Assembly (NCBI RefSeq): GCF_003182255.1
Contig: NZ_QGTQ01000020.1
Coordinates: 46,641 to 110,640 of the forward strand
Length of the DNA stretch: 64,000 nt
Direction: 5' to 3'
Source of the DNA: Paenibacillus cellulosilyticus
Lineage (GTDB): Bacteria; Bacillota; Bacilli; Paenibacillales; Paenibacillaceae
Positions 8,116-16,241 of this stretch are shown here, piece after piece; position 1 is the first letter of the stretch; every line of letters begins with the position of its first letter. The translations under genes were made by a program, and so were the position numbers. The notes beneath the pieces were generated by a model, which saw only the letters and a program-made list of their open reading frames with translations, did not search any database and was not told the origin of the DNA.

Positions 8116-9573
8116 ATGTCGACGGCCAGACAGTCGCAGACACCGTATTATGATTCACAATCGTTCTACGACGAAATGTTCGACACGGACTTCACCGTTC
8201 GTCCGCACTATGATCCGGTATATCGGTTGTTTTCCCGAATGAAGCCAGCAGAGCTGGCCGCTCGGCAGCAAGCGCTGAACCAGAGAATGCTGGAAGAGGG
8301 CATTACATTCACGCTTTATGAACCGAATCAGCAGGAGCCACTGGAGCGGACGATACCATTCGACTTTATTCCACGTGTCATTCCGAAGCATGAATGGGAA
8401 GCGATTGAACGTGGTCTCCGCCAGCGGGTGCAAGCGCTGAATGCATTCTTGCATGATATTTACCATGAACAGCATATTGTTAAGGATGGCGTTATTCCGC
8501 GCCGGATGATCGTATCGAATACGTATTTTCGTCCGGAGATGGTCGGGGTCGACGTCCCTGGCGGCATCTATATAACAGCATCCGGCATAGACCTCATTCG
8601 TGACGAGCGTGGTCGATATTATGTGCTGGAAGATAATTTGCGCTCACCATCGGGATTCTCTTACTTATACAAAGGGCGTACGATGATGAGTGAGCTATTC
8701 CACGATTTGTACCTGTCCTCTTCGGTGCAGGACGTTGAACGCAGCTTGAACGTGTTTCTCAGCGCGCTCAAATCGCTAAGTCCAACGGGTAAAAAAGATC
8801 CTGTCATCGCACTTCTTAGCCCAGGCCCTTATAATTCTGCCTACTTCGAGCATACATTCCTAGCACAGCAAATGGGCCTTCATCTTGTTGAGGGTCGCGA
8901 TCTTGTCTATATGGACCACAAAATTTACATTCGCAGCTTGAACGGCCTGCGGCAGGTAGATGTTATCTATCGTCGCATCGATGATGATTTCCTTGATCCG
9001 CTTGCATTTAATCCAACCTCCTTATTGGGTGTGCCAGGACTTATGAATGCATATCGGGCGGGCAATGTCGCGATCGCGAACGCGCCAGGCACTGGTGTAG
9101 CGGACGATAAGGCCGTTTACGCCTATGTGCCAGACATGATCCGATACTATCTCGGCGAAGAGCCGATCCTTCATAATGTACCGACCTATATTCTGACCCG
9201 GAAAGAGGACAGGGAATATGCGCTCTCCCATCTGGAGGAGCTTGTTGTGAAGGAGACCTCATTGTCCGGCGGTTATGGGATGCTGATTGGTCCTGCTGCT
9301 TCATCGAAAGAAATAGCTATGTTCGCTGATGCCATCCGCAAGACACCAGAGAAATATGTTGCGCAGACGACAATGCAGCTATCGCGTGCACCGATCATGC
9401 TCGATGGCGCCATGGTGCCAAGACATATTGATTTGCGAGCTTTCGTATTGAAAGGGACGGAGTCCCATGTTATTCCGGGCGGTCTCACACGTGTTGCGAT
9501 GAATGAGGGATCGCTAATCGTCAACTCTTCGCAGGGCGGTGGCGTGAAGGATACGTGGGTGCTCAGTCGTTAA
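8116..9573 (+). CDS. Circularly permuted ATP-grasp protein (DUF404/DUF407 type)
   Basis: A 485-residue cytoplasmic protein of the circularly permuted ATP-grasp family, whose members are predicted to form amide bonds between a carboxylate and an amine at the cost of ATP. Family signatures: FIPRVIPKHEWEAIERGLRQR and LNAFLHDIYHEQHIVKDGVIP at the N-terminus, then YYVLEDNLRSPSGFSYLY, the DVIYRRIDDDFLDPL segment, and VVKETSLSGGYGMLIG in the ATP site. It heads a three-gene operon with an alpha-E protein and a transglutaminase-like protein, a linkage known across bacteria. The product is unknown. The ATG follows AGGAGGAGG at good spacing. Confidence 0.93.
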   Translation: MSTARQSQTPYYDSQSFYDEMFDTDFTVRPHYDPVYRLFSRMKPAELAARQQALNQRMLEEGITFTLYEPNQQEPLERTIPFDFIPRVIPKHEWEAIERGLRQRVQALNAFLHDIYHEQHIVKDGVIPRRMIVSNTYFRPEMVGVDVPGGIYITASGIDLIRDERGRYYVLEDNLRSPSGFSYLYKGRTMMSELFHDLYLSSSVQDVERSLNVFLSALKSLSPTGKKDPVIALLSPGPYNSAYFEHTFLAQQMGLHLVEGRDLVYMDHKIYIRSLNGLRQVDVIYRRIDDDFLDPLAFNPTSLLGVPGLMNAYRAGNVAIANAPGTGVADDKAVYAYVPDMIRYYLGEEPILHNVPTYILTRKEDREYALSHLEELVVKETSLSGGYGMLIGPAASSKEIAMFADAIRKTPEKYVAQTTMQLSRAPIMLDGAMVPRHIDLRAFVLKGTESHVIPGGLTRVAMNEGSLIVNSSQGGGVKDTWVLSR

Positions 9574-9595
9574 ATGCTTTCGAGGAGGGATTGAC

Positions 9596-10579
9596 ATGTT
9601 GAACCGTAATGCCGAAGCGCTGTTCTGGATCGGCCGTTATATGGAGCGTGCAGAAAACCATGCGAGGCTGATCGATGTACATTATCATCTGCAGCAGGAA
9701 GAGCTGAATGCAAGCAGCGGTGATGAACCGGTAGAGACGATGTGCAAGTGGGCACGCATCGTCGATGCGCTAGGCAGCAGGCAGGCATTCGAGCAGCAAT
9801 ATGACTCGTACGATGAGCAGGAAGTGCTCATGTATGTGACGCTCGATCGTGACAATCCGAATTCACTCGTTTCATGCGTTAATCATGCTCGGAACAACTT
9901 GCGAACGCTTAGGGAGAAGGTGCCTAGCGAGCTGTGGGATACGATTAACGGCTTCTATCTATGGCTGCGAGAGAAGCAGTCCAAAGATTTGACCCGTGAA
10001 TCGCCTCATCAGTTTTTTGGCCAGACGAAAGATTGGACGGCTTTATTCCAAGGGTACAGCCAGTCCGTGATGCCTCGAGAGAATGAGTGGCATTTTATCG
10101 AGTGCGGAAAATACTTAGAGCGTGCGGAGAATACATTGCGCATTATGCAAGCTGTTGAGCATGCAGCAGAAGGCGAGGGCTGGAACAGCACGAATGCGTA
10201 CCCGTATCTGCATGCCGTGTTGAAATCGGTAAGTGGATACCAGTCGTTCCGCCGCTATTATCTCGACAGTGTTGCGGTAGAAGCTATCGTGGAATTTGTC
10301 GTGCTCAACCCCATTTTTCCGCGATCCGTCCATTTTGCCCTGCAAGAGCTTGTTGAACATATTCGAGCACTGGATCTGCAGGATAAGCAGCTGCGTGTGG
10401 CGCATGACCGAATCTTGCGGCAGGTGGGCAAAGTCATCGCCGACATCGGCTGCTTGGAGCGGGAAGATCTAGTCTTAGATCGTGATGGTCATATTACCGC
10501 GCATCTGCTCAGTGCATGCGAATCGCTTGGGGTAGCGTTTGCCAAGACGTTCTTTCGAATGGGGGAAGCCAGTGCATGA
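9596..10579 (+). CDS. Alpha-E domain protein (DUF403)
   Basis: A 327-residue, mostly helical protein of the alpha-E/DUF403 family, always found with circularly permuted ATP-grasp and transglutaminase genes. It starts with the family hallmark MLNRNAEALFWIGRYMERAENHARLIDV; a related motif, CGKYLERAENTLRIM, recurs near residue 170, suggesting an internal duplication. Its biochemical role is not established; proposals make it part of the same peptide-ligation pathway. The gap to the gene before is 22 bases with a GAGGAGG ribosome site, and its stop overlaps the start of the next gene (ATGA). Confidence 0.92.
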   Translation: MLNRNAEALFWIGRYMERAENHARLIDVHYHLQQEELNASSGDEPVETMCKWARIVDALGSRQAFEQQYDSYDEQEVLMYVTLDRDNPNSLVSCVNHARNNLRTLREKVPSELWDTINGFYLWLREKQSKDLTRESPHQFFGQTKDWTALFQGYSQSVMPRENEWHFIECGKYLERAENTLRIMQAVEHAAEGEGWNSTNAYPYLHAVLKSVSGYQSFRRYYLDSVAVEAIVEFVVLNPIFPRSVHFALQELVEHIRALDLQDKQLRVAHDRILRQVGKVIADIGCLEREDLVLDRDGHITAHLLSACESLGVAFAKTFFRMGEASA

Positions 10580-11511
10580 AGCTGCAAATTTCACATACGA
10601 CGCGATACAGCTACGCAGATCCCATTACAGACAGTGTCAATGAAATTCGGCTCACCCCGTGTACGAACGAGCGGCAGGCGTGCTACAACCATTCGATCTC
10701 GATCGAGCCAAACGCTTCCTTGTTTACGTATGAAGACGGCTTCGGCAACCGCGTACATGCATTCTCTGTTAACGCTCCTCACACGAAGTTGACCATTCGG
10801 ACGAATCTAACGGTAGTGACGACGGAGTCTTTCAATAAAGAAGAAAGCGGGCATAAGCAGCGGCTCAAGCCGGCGGAAGCGTGGGCCCGGCTGACTTCGG
10901 ATGAATCGGTCGATCGGTTCATCGAATTTCTGCTTCCGACCGCGTATACCGAAATTACGCCGGAGATTATTGCGTTCATGGACCAAGTGCCGGTCGTTGG
11001 CGCTGTGCGTGAAACCGCTATTGCAGCGGAAGGCAATGTGACGGTGGATGTGACGCCTGCGGTTGGTGTGTATGAATGGTTGTCTGCACTGAGCAAGTAT
11101 ATCCGTTCCAGCTTTATCTACGATCCGAGCGCGACGAACGTGCGGACGAAGGCGTCGGAGATGATTACGAATCGGCGCGGCGTTTGTCAGGATTTTGCCC
11201 ATCTGATGCTGGCGGTATGCCGAGCCCGAGGTGTTCCTGCGCGGTACGTAAGCGGCTATCACTTTGTCGGCGATCTTCAAGGCGGCAGTGCAGACTTCGA
11301 GCAGGCATCGCATGCTTGGGTGGAAGCTTATGTGCCGAAGCTTGGCTGGTGCGGCTTCGATCCGACGAATGAGTCGCCAATCGGGGAGCGGTATGTGAAG
11401 CTTGGCCATGGCCGCGACTATAAGGACATCGTTCCGGTAAAGGGGATTTATCAGGGCACAGGCAAGCAGCGCTTGCAAGTGACAGTCGATGTTCGGAGAG
11501 TTGACGAATGA
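10576..11511 (+). CDS. Transglutaminase-like cysteine protease/amidase
   Basis: A 311-residue protein with the bacterial transglutaminase-like N-terminal beta domain (MKLQISHTTRYSYADPITDS...) and a C-terminal papain-fold core. The triad is visible: Cys204 in RRGVCQDFAHLML, His246 in ASHAWVEAYV, Asp262 in GWCGFDPTN. In this conserved trio such proteins are thought to cleave or transfer amide-linked groups made by the ATP-grasp partner. I chose the ATG at 10576, which overlaps the alpha-E stop by four bases and has GGGGGAAG upstream, over a longer frame opening at 10516. Translation is probably coupled. Confidence 0.93.
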   Translation: MKLQISHTTRYSYADPITDSVNEIRLTPCTNERQACYNHSISIEPNASLFTYEDGFGNRVHAFSVNAPHTKLTIRTNLTVVTTESFNKEESGHKQRLKPAEAWARLTSDESVDRFIEFLLPTAYTEITPEIIAFMDQVPVVGAVRETAIAAEGNVTVDVTPAVGVYEWLSALSKYIRSSFIYDPSATNVRTKASEMITNRRGVCQDFAHLMLAVCRARGVPARYVSGYHFVGDLQGGSADFEQASHAWVEAYVPKLGWCGFDPTNESPIGERYVKLGHGRDYKDIVPVKGIYQGTGKQRLQVTVDVRRVDE

Positions 11512-11609
11512 CTATAATGGCGCGGAGATAAGCGAACGTCTTGTGCAGTGATGCCTCTCATTTAATATGATGCTGAGTATCCTAACGAACTATGGGAGGC
11601 ATCGGTTGA

Positions 11610-11966
11610 ATGAGCAATCTTAGAAAAGGCAGAAACACAGGGCGTTGCAGACGGAGACAAACGCATGTTCACGAGTTCGTCGCAAGCACGAAATTAGCGG
11701 AGGAAGGTAACGACCGTCACAACCATCGATTCGCAGGTGTAACGGGCCAGGTTATTCCAGTCGGCGACAGCCATGTGCACGAGATCAAGCTGACGAATAC
11801 CGATTTCTTCAATCATCTTCATAAAGTGCGCAAAATTCGCACAGGACCTGCTATTCCCGTTGGAAACGGAAAACATGTTCATTTTGTGCAAGGCACAACG
11901 ACGCTCAACGATGGACATGTGCATCAGTTTAAATTTGCAACGTTGATCGATAAGCCATTAGTATAA
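11610..11966 (+). CDS. ymaF: YmaF family histidine-rich protein
   Basis: A 118-residue protein resembling Bacillus YmaF. It is built from repeats of a His-rich unit: QTHVHEF, DRHNHRF, DSHVHEI, NHLHKV, KHVHFV and GHVHQF, spaced about 15-25 residues apart, with conserved VIPVGDSH / AIPVGNGKH turns between them. The pattern suggests metal binding or a surface role, but none is established for the family. There is no signal peptide. The start is supported by TGGGAGG 10-15 bases upstream, and a strong terminator follows. Confidence 0.82.
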   Translation: MSNLRKGRNTGRCRRRQTHVHEFVASTKLAEEGNDRHNHRFAGVTGQVIPVGDSHVHEIKLTNTDFFNHLHKVRKIRTGPAIPVGNGKHVHFVQGTTTLNDGHVHQFKFATLIDKPLV

Positions 11967-11977
11967 CTTGCAGCTGC

Positions 11978-12020
11978 GCCTCCTTCGCCGACGCTCTCGG
12001 AGAAGGAGGCTTATTTTCGT
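11978..12020 (+). terminator. Terminator after the YmaF-like gene
   Basis: GCCTCCTTC (11978-11986) / GAAGGAGGC (12002-12010) followed by TTATTTTCGTTTGTT. Confidence 0.85.
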
Positions 12021-12114
12021 TTGTTCTCAATACCGAGTAAAATGCGAACGGGCTTGCACCCGCATAAACATGACAGCAGTCGGGCAACCTGAAAGAAAAA
12101 AAAGGGAGACTGAC

Positions 12115-12924
12115 ATGCCATTTCGTACTTGGGCAGCCACTGCGGCATGCATCGCTCTGCTTGTCCCGCAGTCCTTGGTTCCGTATTCGACACTATTGCA
12201 CCCGTTCCACCAGGTAAGCGCTCATGCACATGCAGAGGCGGTACCGGTCAAGAAAGATCGTTATTATTATGAGAAACGTGGCGATGTCGTATGGGAGGTC
12301 AAAACCGACCAGCCCCTTATTGCACTAACCTTTGATGACGGGCCTGATCCTGCGCAGACGAATGCCATATTGGATTTATTGAAGCGGTATGAGGCGCGAT
12401 GTACATTTTTTGTTGTTGGTAAAAGGGTGGACGCTTTCCCGACTACGGCGCAGCGTATCGTGTCAGAGGGGCATGAAATTGCCAATCACACATACAACCA
12501 TACGTATTTTCAGAACAGTTCTCCAGCCCAAATTCAAGCGGATCTGAAGAAGACCGAAGAGGCGATTCGACGAGCGACGGGACAGCATTCCGTTTTATTC
12601 CGCCCGCCAGGCGGCATGTTTAATGAAAAGCTGGTTACGACCGCCAACTCGATGGGATTGAAACCGATTATTTGGTCATGGCATCAAGATACGAGGGATT
12701 GGGTACGCCCTGGCGTTGCTCAGATTACGAACAAGGTACTGCGCAATGCACATAATGGAGACATCGTGTTGTTTCATGACCATATCGAGGGGAAGTCGCA
12801 GACGATCCAAGCGCTTGAGACGATCCTGCCCGAGCTTGCACGCAGGGGATTCCGATTCGTTACGGTCTCCGAGCTTATGCGGGATGCCAACCCAGAGCAG
12901 CAGAGTCATCTATTACCTGAGTAA
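12115..12924 (+). CDS. Polysaccharide deacetylase (NodB domain), secreted
   Basis: A 269-residue carbohydrate esterase family 4 protein that removes N-acetyl groups from peptidoglycan or related glycans outside the cell. The N-terminus has a hydrophobic segment (AATAACIALLVPQSLV) acting as signal peptide or anchor. NodB motifs in order: TFDDGPDP (residues 72-79, catalytic Asp and metal Asp), EIANHTYNH (metal His pair), RPPGG, and IVLFHDH (catalytic His). The start is the ATG at 12115 after AAAAGGGAGA; the frame upstream runs through the preceding terminator and is not coding. In sporulating relatives such enzymes modify cortex or vegetative wall. Confidence 0.92.
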   Translation: MPFRTWAATAACIALLVPQSLVPYSTLLHPFHQVSAHAHAEAVPVKKDRYYYEKRGDVVWEVKTDQPLIALTFDDGPDPAQTNAILDLLKRYEARCTFFVVGKRVDAFPTTAQRIVSEGHEIANHTYNHTYFQNSSPAQIQADLKKTEEAIRRATGQHSVLFRPPGGMFNEKLVTTANSMGLKPIIWSWHQDTRDWVRPGVAQITNKVLRNAHNGDIVLFHDHIEGKSQTIQALETILPELARRGFRFVTVSELMRDANPEQQSHLLPE

Positions 12925-12968
12925 CGGCGAACTAATCCTCGCATTATATGTTGCGGAGGTGATTGAGC

Positions 12969-13868
12969 TTGCGCAAAACAACTGGCGCAGTGCTGCTGCT
13001 TTCTTTGATGATGGCGACAACGACGGCTTGTGGTACGTACAACAATGAACGTAACAAAAACGGTGTAACAACGAACCGGTATCAGTCTCAATCGGTAAGG
13101 AACTACCACCAGGATGCTAATCGTTATAGCCTGAACAGCGTAACTGGCATGGATCACCTCAACCGTACAAACACAAGTACGAACATGAATGCCAACACGA
13201 ACACGAACACGAACAACAACGTCAATGCAAGCTCGTATAACCGTGCATTGGCAGAGAAGCTTTCGAAGAAAGCCGCAGCTGTTAGAGGAGTAAGTCATGC
13301 AACGGCAGTTGTCTATGGCAATGATGCGATTATTGGTGTCGATGTGAAAACTGGCGAGAATACTCGCAAGGTCGAGCAGAAGGTTCATGATAGTGTACGC
13401 GCCGAGGCGAAGGGCTTAAAGCTTCATATTACAAGCGACAAAAATATTCATACGCGTATTCGTTCGTTGTATGGACAATTAACGGGTACGGGTACGGGTA
13501 CGGGTACGGGTACGGGTACGGGTACGGGTACGGGTACAGGTACAGGTGTCAATAATGGCACTTCCGTACGTCCATACGGAACGACTGGAACGTATAATGG
13601 TCTAGGCACGAACGGCCGTTATGACAACACGACTACGTACGGTCTTGGCAATGGCACGTTCAACCGCACGCACAATGGTACTGAAAATGCGCTTGGACTG
13701 AATAATCGTCTGAACAATAGCTACCAATCGTTGGGGACGAACGGTACGTATAACTTGTATGGCACGAACGGTACGGATGGGCTGAGACACCCGATTCGTA
13801 CGTTTGGCAATGATATTCGTGCCATCATTGATGATATCGGCAATGCCGTAACTGCCCCACTCCGCTAA
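12969..13868 (+). CDS. YhcN/YlaJ-family sporulation lipoprotein with Thr-Gly repeat
   Basis: A 299-residue predicted lipoprotein: MRKTTGAVLLLSLMMATTTACG gives a signal peptide with Cys at about residue 21. The YhcN/YlaJ core is in the middle (AVRGVSHATAVVYGNDAIIGVDVK ... VHDSVRAEAKGLKLHITSD), and family members sit on the forespore membrane. Asn/Thr-rich low-complexity stretches flank the core: NTNTNTNTNNN before it and eleven Thr-Gly pairs after it. The TTG at 12969 is chosen because GGAGGTGA lies 6-7 bases upstream; the TTG at 12963 would be too close. The Asn/Gly-rich C-terminal third is unusual for the family. Confidence 0.85.
   Translation: MRKTTGAVLLLSLMMATTTACGTYNNERNKNGVTTNRYQSQSVRNYHQDANRYSLNSVTGMDHLNRTNTSTNMNANTNTNTNNNVNASSYNRALAEKLSKKAAAVRGVSHATAVVYGNDAIIGVDVKTGENTRKVEQKVHDSVRAEAKGLKLHITSDKNIHTRIRSLYGQLTGTGTGTGTGTGTGTGTGTGTGVNNGTSVRPYGTTGTYNGLGTNGRYDNTTTYGLGNGTFNRTHNGTENALGLNNRLNNSYQSLGTNGTYNLYGTNGTDGLRHPIRTFGNDIRAIIDDIGNAVTAPLR
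13482..13547 (+). repeat. In-frame 6-bp tandem repeat (ACGGGT) in the YhcN gene
   Basis: Nine perfect ACGGGT units followed by two ACAGGT units, 66 bases, each coding Thr-Gly. Being a multiple of three, copy-number changes would alter protein length without a frameshift. Confidence 0.95.
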
Positions 13869-13890
13869 AACAAATACCAAACGAGGGATG

Positions 13891-13925
13891 AGCCGCTGCA
13901 CAGCTGAGCGCGGCTTGTCCTTTTT
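13891..13925 (+). terminator. Terminator after the YhcN-like gene
   Basis: AGCCGC (13891-13896) / GCGGCT (13910-13915), then TGTCCTTTTTG. It lies between convergent genes. Confidence 0.7.
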
Positions 13926-13944
13926 GCTGTTTGGAGATACTCAT

Positions 13945-14802
13945 TCATTTTTTGTTTCGATATGCTCCAGGGGAGATGCCATATCGTTCGCGGAACAGAC
14001 GGTGAAAATAAGCATAGCTGCCAAGTCCCGTCTCTGATGCGATTTGCTCAAGTGATAACAGACTGTGATCCATCAGCTTCATGGCGTGGGCAAGCCTAAG
14101 CTGCTGCGTATAACGAATGATTGAAGTGCCAAAATGCTGTTTGAACAAATAGACCGCACGCGACACACTCAGCCCGGTATGATGAGCCACATCGGCAAGC
14201 GTCAGCTCGCCAGCCGCATGCTCCTCGATATACTGCCGCATGCGAAGTGCATGATAGGCAGCGGGTGATTGATCCTCTGGGGCCTCTTCAATAGCACGAT
14301 CGATCAGCAGCAGAAGGGACCAGGCTAGCGCAGTGACAACTGCGGGGTTACCGCCATCAAGTCTTCTTTTCTCCAAAATAATCTGCCGCCATACCGCCTG
14401 CAGACGAGTGTCCTCCGCGATCTTCGTCAGCGTTGGCCGAGGCTTCATCTCCCACCATTCCTTCATGCCTGGCCCGTTGCTCATTACATAGTAATCACCG
14501 GATTGTGTAAACGTTTCCTGTCCGTAACCGATGCGCAAATCGTAGATATCGCCTGGTTTGAACAGCAGCAGATCCCCCGGTTTGATATCGCGAATTTCAC
14601 CATCAACTAAGGCTTGGCAGAATCCTTCAATTTGAAGGCGAACGATGTATGTATCTAGACCCTGATCAAATAAATGGTGAAATGGATGCTGGTGCTTCGA
14701 ATATTCGCTGAGGTCGACATGAATCTCCTGCATCGTGATGTCTGGCTCCCCTCTCACTGTGACTCGGATAACTTCAGTCAGATTGTTGATGTTTTCAAGC
14801 AT
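13945..14802 (-). CDS. AraC family transcriptional regulator (cupin sensor)
   Basis: A 285-residue regulator: an N-terminal cupin-like sensor (HPFHHLFDQGLDTYIVRLQIEGFC ... GDLLLFKPGDIYDLRIG) and a C-terminal pair of HTH motifs (ELTLADVAHHTGLSVSRAVYLFKQHFG and SLEQIASETGLGSYAYFHRLFRERYGISPGAYR). It is divergent from the GH30-GH3 operon across 74 bases and very likely controls it in response to a sugar. The ATG at 14802 gives the full sensor; ATG 14733, behind GGGGAG, is an alternative. Confidence 0.92.
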   Translation of the reverse strand: MLENINNLTEVIRVTVRGEPDITMQEIHVDLSEYSKHQHPFHHLFDQGLDTYIVRLQIEGFCQALVDGEIRDIKPGDLLLFKPGDIYDLRIGYGQETFTQSGDYYVMSNGPGMKEWWEMKPRPTLTKIAEDTRLQAVWRQIILEKRRLDGGNPAVVTALAWSLLLLIDRAIEEAPEDQSPAAYHALRMRQYIEEHAAGELTLADVAHHTGLSVSRAVYLFKQHFGTSIIRYTQQLRLAHAMKLMDHSLLSLEQIASETGLGSYAYFHRLFRERYGISPGAYRNKK

Positions 14803-14810
14803 ATTGTTTC

Positions 14811-14840
14811 TTCAAGCGATTGACTGGCTCCTATTATAAT
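14811..14840 (+). promoter_or_regulatory. Probable promoter of the GH30-GH3 operon
   Basis: TTCAAG (14811-14816), 18-base spacer, perfect TATAAT (14835-14840) in the divergent spacer. The weak -35 fits activation by the neighbouring AraC protein. Confidence 0.5.
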
Positions 14841-14876
14841 AAATGCATGAGGAATTAGGAAAGGGGAGCAAGGCAG

Positions 14877-16226
14877 ATGACGACTCGTACAGTAAGAACG
14901 ATTCAAACGGCACAAGGCACACAGGACCGGTTAACAGAGGCGCTTCCAATTGAGCTGCGCGATGATGTACAAGGCATTGAGAATAAAGTGATTAACGTAT
15001 ATGAAGATGTAGAGTTCCAATCCATTATTGGCTTTGGCGGCGCTATCACGGAGGCTTCCGTTGTAACGGCATCGAAACTGAGCCAAGCGAACAGTAAGCG
15101 TATTCTTGATGCTTATTATGATCAGAAGGACGGCATCGGCTACACGATTTGCCGCACGCACATTAACAGCTGTGACTTCTCGCTTGGCAACTATACGTAT
15201 GTTCAGGATGACGATGCAGAGCTCGAAAGCTTCGACATCGGCCACGACCGCGAGCTGATGATTCCTTACATTCAACAAGCGAAGGCGCTTGCGGGCGATA
15301 ACTTCACGTTCTATGCATCGCCATGGAGCCCGCCTGCTTGGATGAAGACGACTGGCGAGATGAACAACGGCGGCAAGCTGAAGCCGGAATATCGCAATGC
15401 TTGGGCTCGTTACTATGTGAAGTTCATTGAAGCATACGAGGCTGAAGGTCTGCCGGTATGGGGCCTTACCGTTCAGAACGAGGCGAAAGCCGTTCAGATC
15501 TGGGATTCGTGCATCTATACGGCTGAGGAAGAGCGCGACTTCGTTCGTGACTATCTCGGACCGGAGCTGCATCGTGCTGGCCGTGCAGATGTGAAAGTTA
15601 TGATCTGGGATCATAACAAAGAGCGCGTCTACGATCGTGCTAGAACGGCATTCGAAGATGCAGAAGCGACCAAGTATATCTGGGGCCTCGGCTTCCACTG
15701 GTACTCTGGCGACCACTTCGAAGCGCTGCAGGCGGTGAAGCACCGCTACCCGTCGAAAGGTCTGATCTTCACAGAAGGCTGCCATGAGGGCGGCGTACAG
15801 CTCGGCTCTTGGAAGAGCGGCGAACGGTATGCGCATGATATCATCGGCAACTTGAACAACGGCATGGAAGGCTGGACGGACTGGAACATCGTGCTCGATG
15901 AGCAGGGCGGACCGAATCATGTCGGCAACTACTGCGATACGCCAATCATTGCGGATACGAAGAACGACTCGCTGACGTTCCAATCGTCTTACTATTACAT
16001 CGGACATTTCAGCAAATATATTCGTCCGGGTGCGGTCCGCATTGGATGCACGAAATATACGGAAAATCTTCAAACGACCGCATTCCGCAATCCGGATGGC
16101 GAAATTGTTGTCGTTATTCTTAACCGTACGGACGAGCAGCAGCCTTATGTGCTTCGCAACCGCGAGCAAGTAGCGGAAGGCAGCATTCCAGCACACGGCA
16201 TCCAAACGCTGTTATTCAATCTATAG
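14877..16226 (+). CDS. GH30 glycoside hydrolase (glucosylceramidase/beta-glucosidase type)
   Basis: A 449-residue enzyme of family GH30, retaining hydrolases acting on beta-linked glucosides or xylosides. It shows IIGFGGAITEA near the start, ASPWSPPAWMKTTGEMN, the acid/base Glu202 in TVQNEA, and the nucleophile Glu300 in LIFTEGC, followed by a C-terminal beta-sandwich. The acid/base motif usually reads NEP; here Ala replaces Pro. No signal peptide is present, so it probably acts in the cytoplasm on imported oligosaccharides or glucosides. It is 15 bases from the GH3 gene, same operon. The start has AAGGGGAG at ideal spacing. Confidence 0.93.
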   Translation: MTTRTVRTIQTAQGTQDRLTEALPIELRDDVQGIENKVINVYEDVEFQSIIGFGGAITEASVVTASKLSQANSKRILDAYYDQKDGIGYTICRTHINSCDFSLGNYTYVQDDDAELESFDIGHDRELMIPYIQQAKALAGDNFTFYASPWSPPAWMKTTGEMNNGGKLKPEYRNAWARYYVKFIEAYEAEGLPVWGLTVQNEAKAVQIWDSCIYTAEEERDFVRDYLGPELHRAGRADVKVMIWDHNKERVYDRARTAFEDAEATKYIWGLGFHWYSGDHFEALQAVKHRYPSKGLIFTEGCHEGGVQLGSWKSGERYAHDIIGNLNNGMEGWTDWNIVLDEQGGPNHVGNYCDTPIIADTKNDSLTFQSSYYYIGHFSKYIRPGAVRIGCTKYTENLQTTAFRNPDGEIVVVILNRTDEQQPYVLRNREQVAEGSIPAHGIQTLLFNL

Positions 16227-16241
16227 GAGGAGGCGGCAGCG

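Noticed and set aside
14931..16205. 424-codon open frame antisense to the GH30 gene
   Set aside because: It exactly mirrors the GH30 codons, has no ribosome site, and its Arg/Ile-rich translation matches no family.
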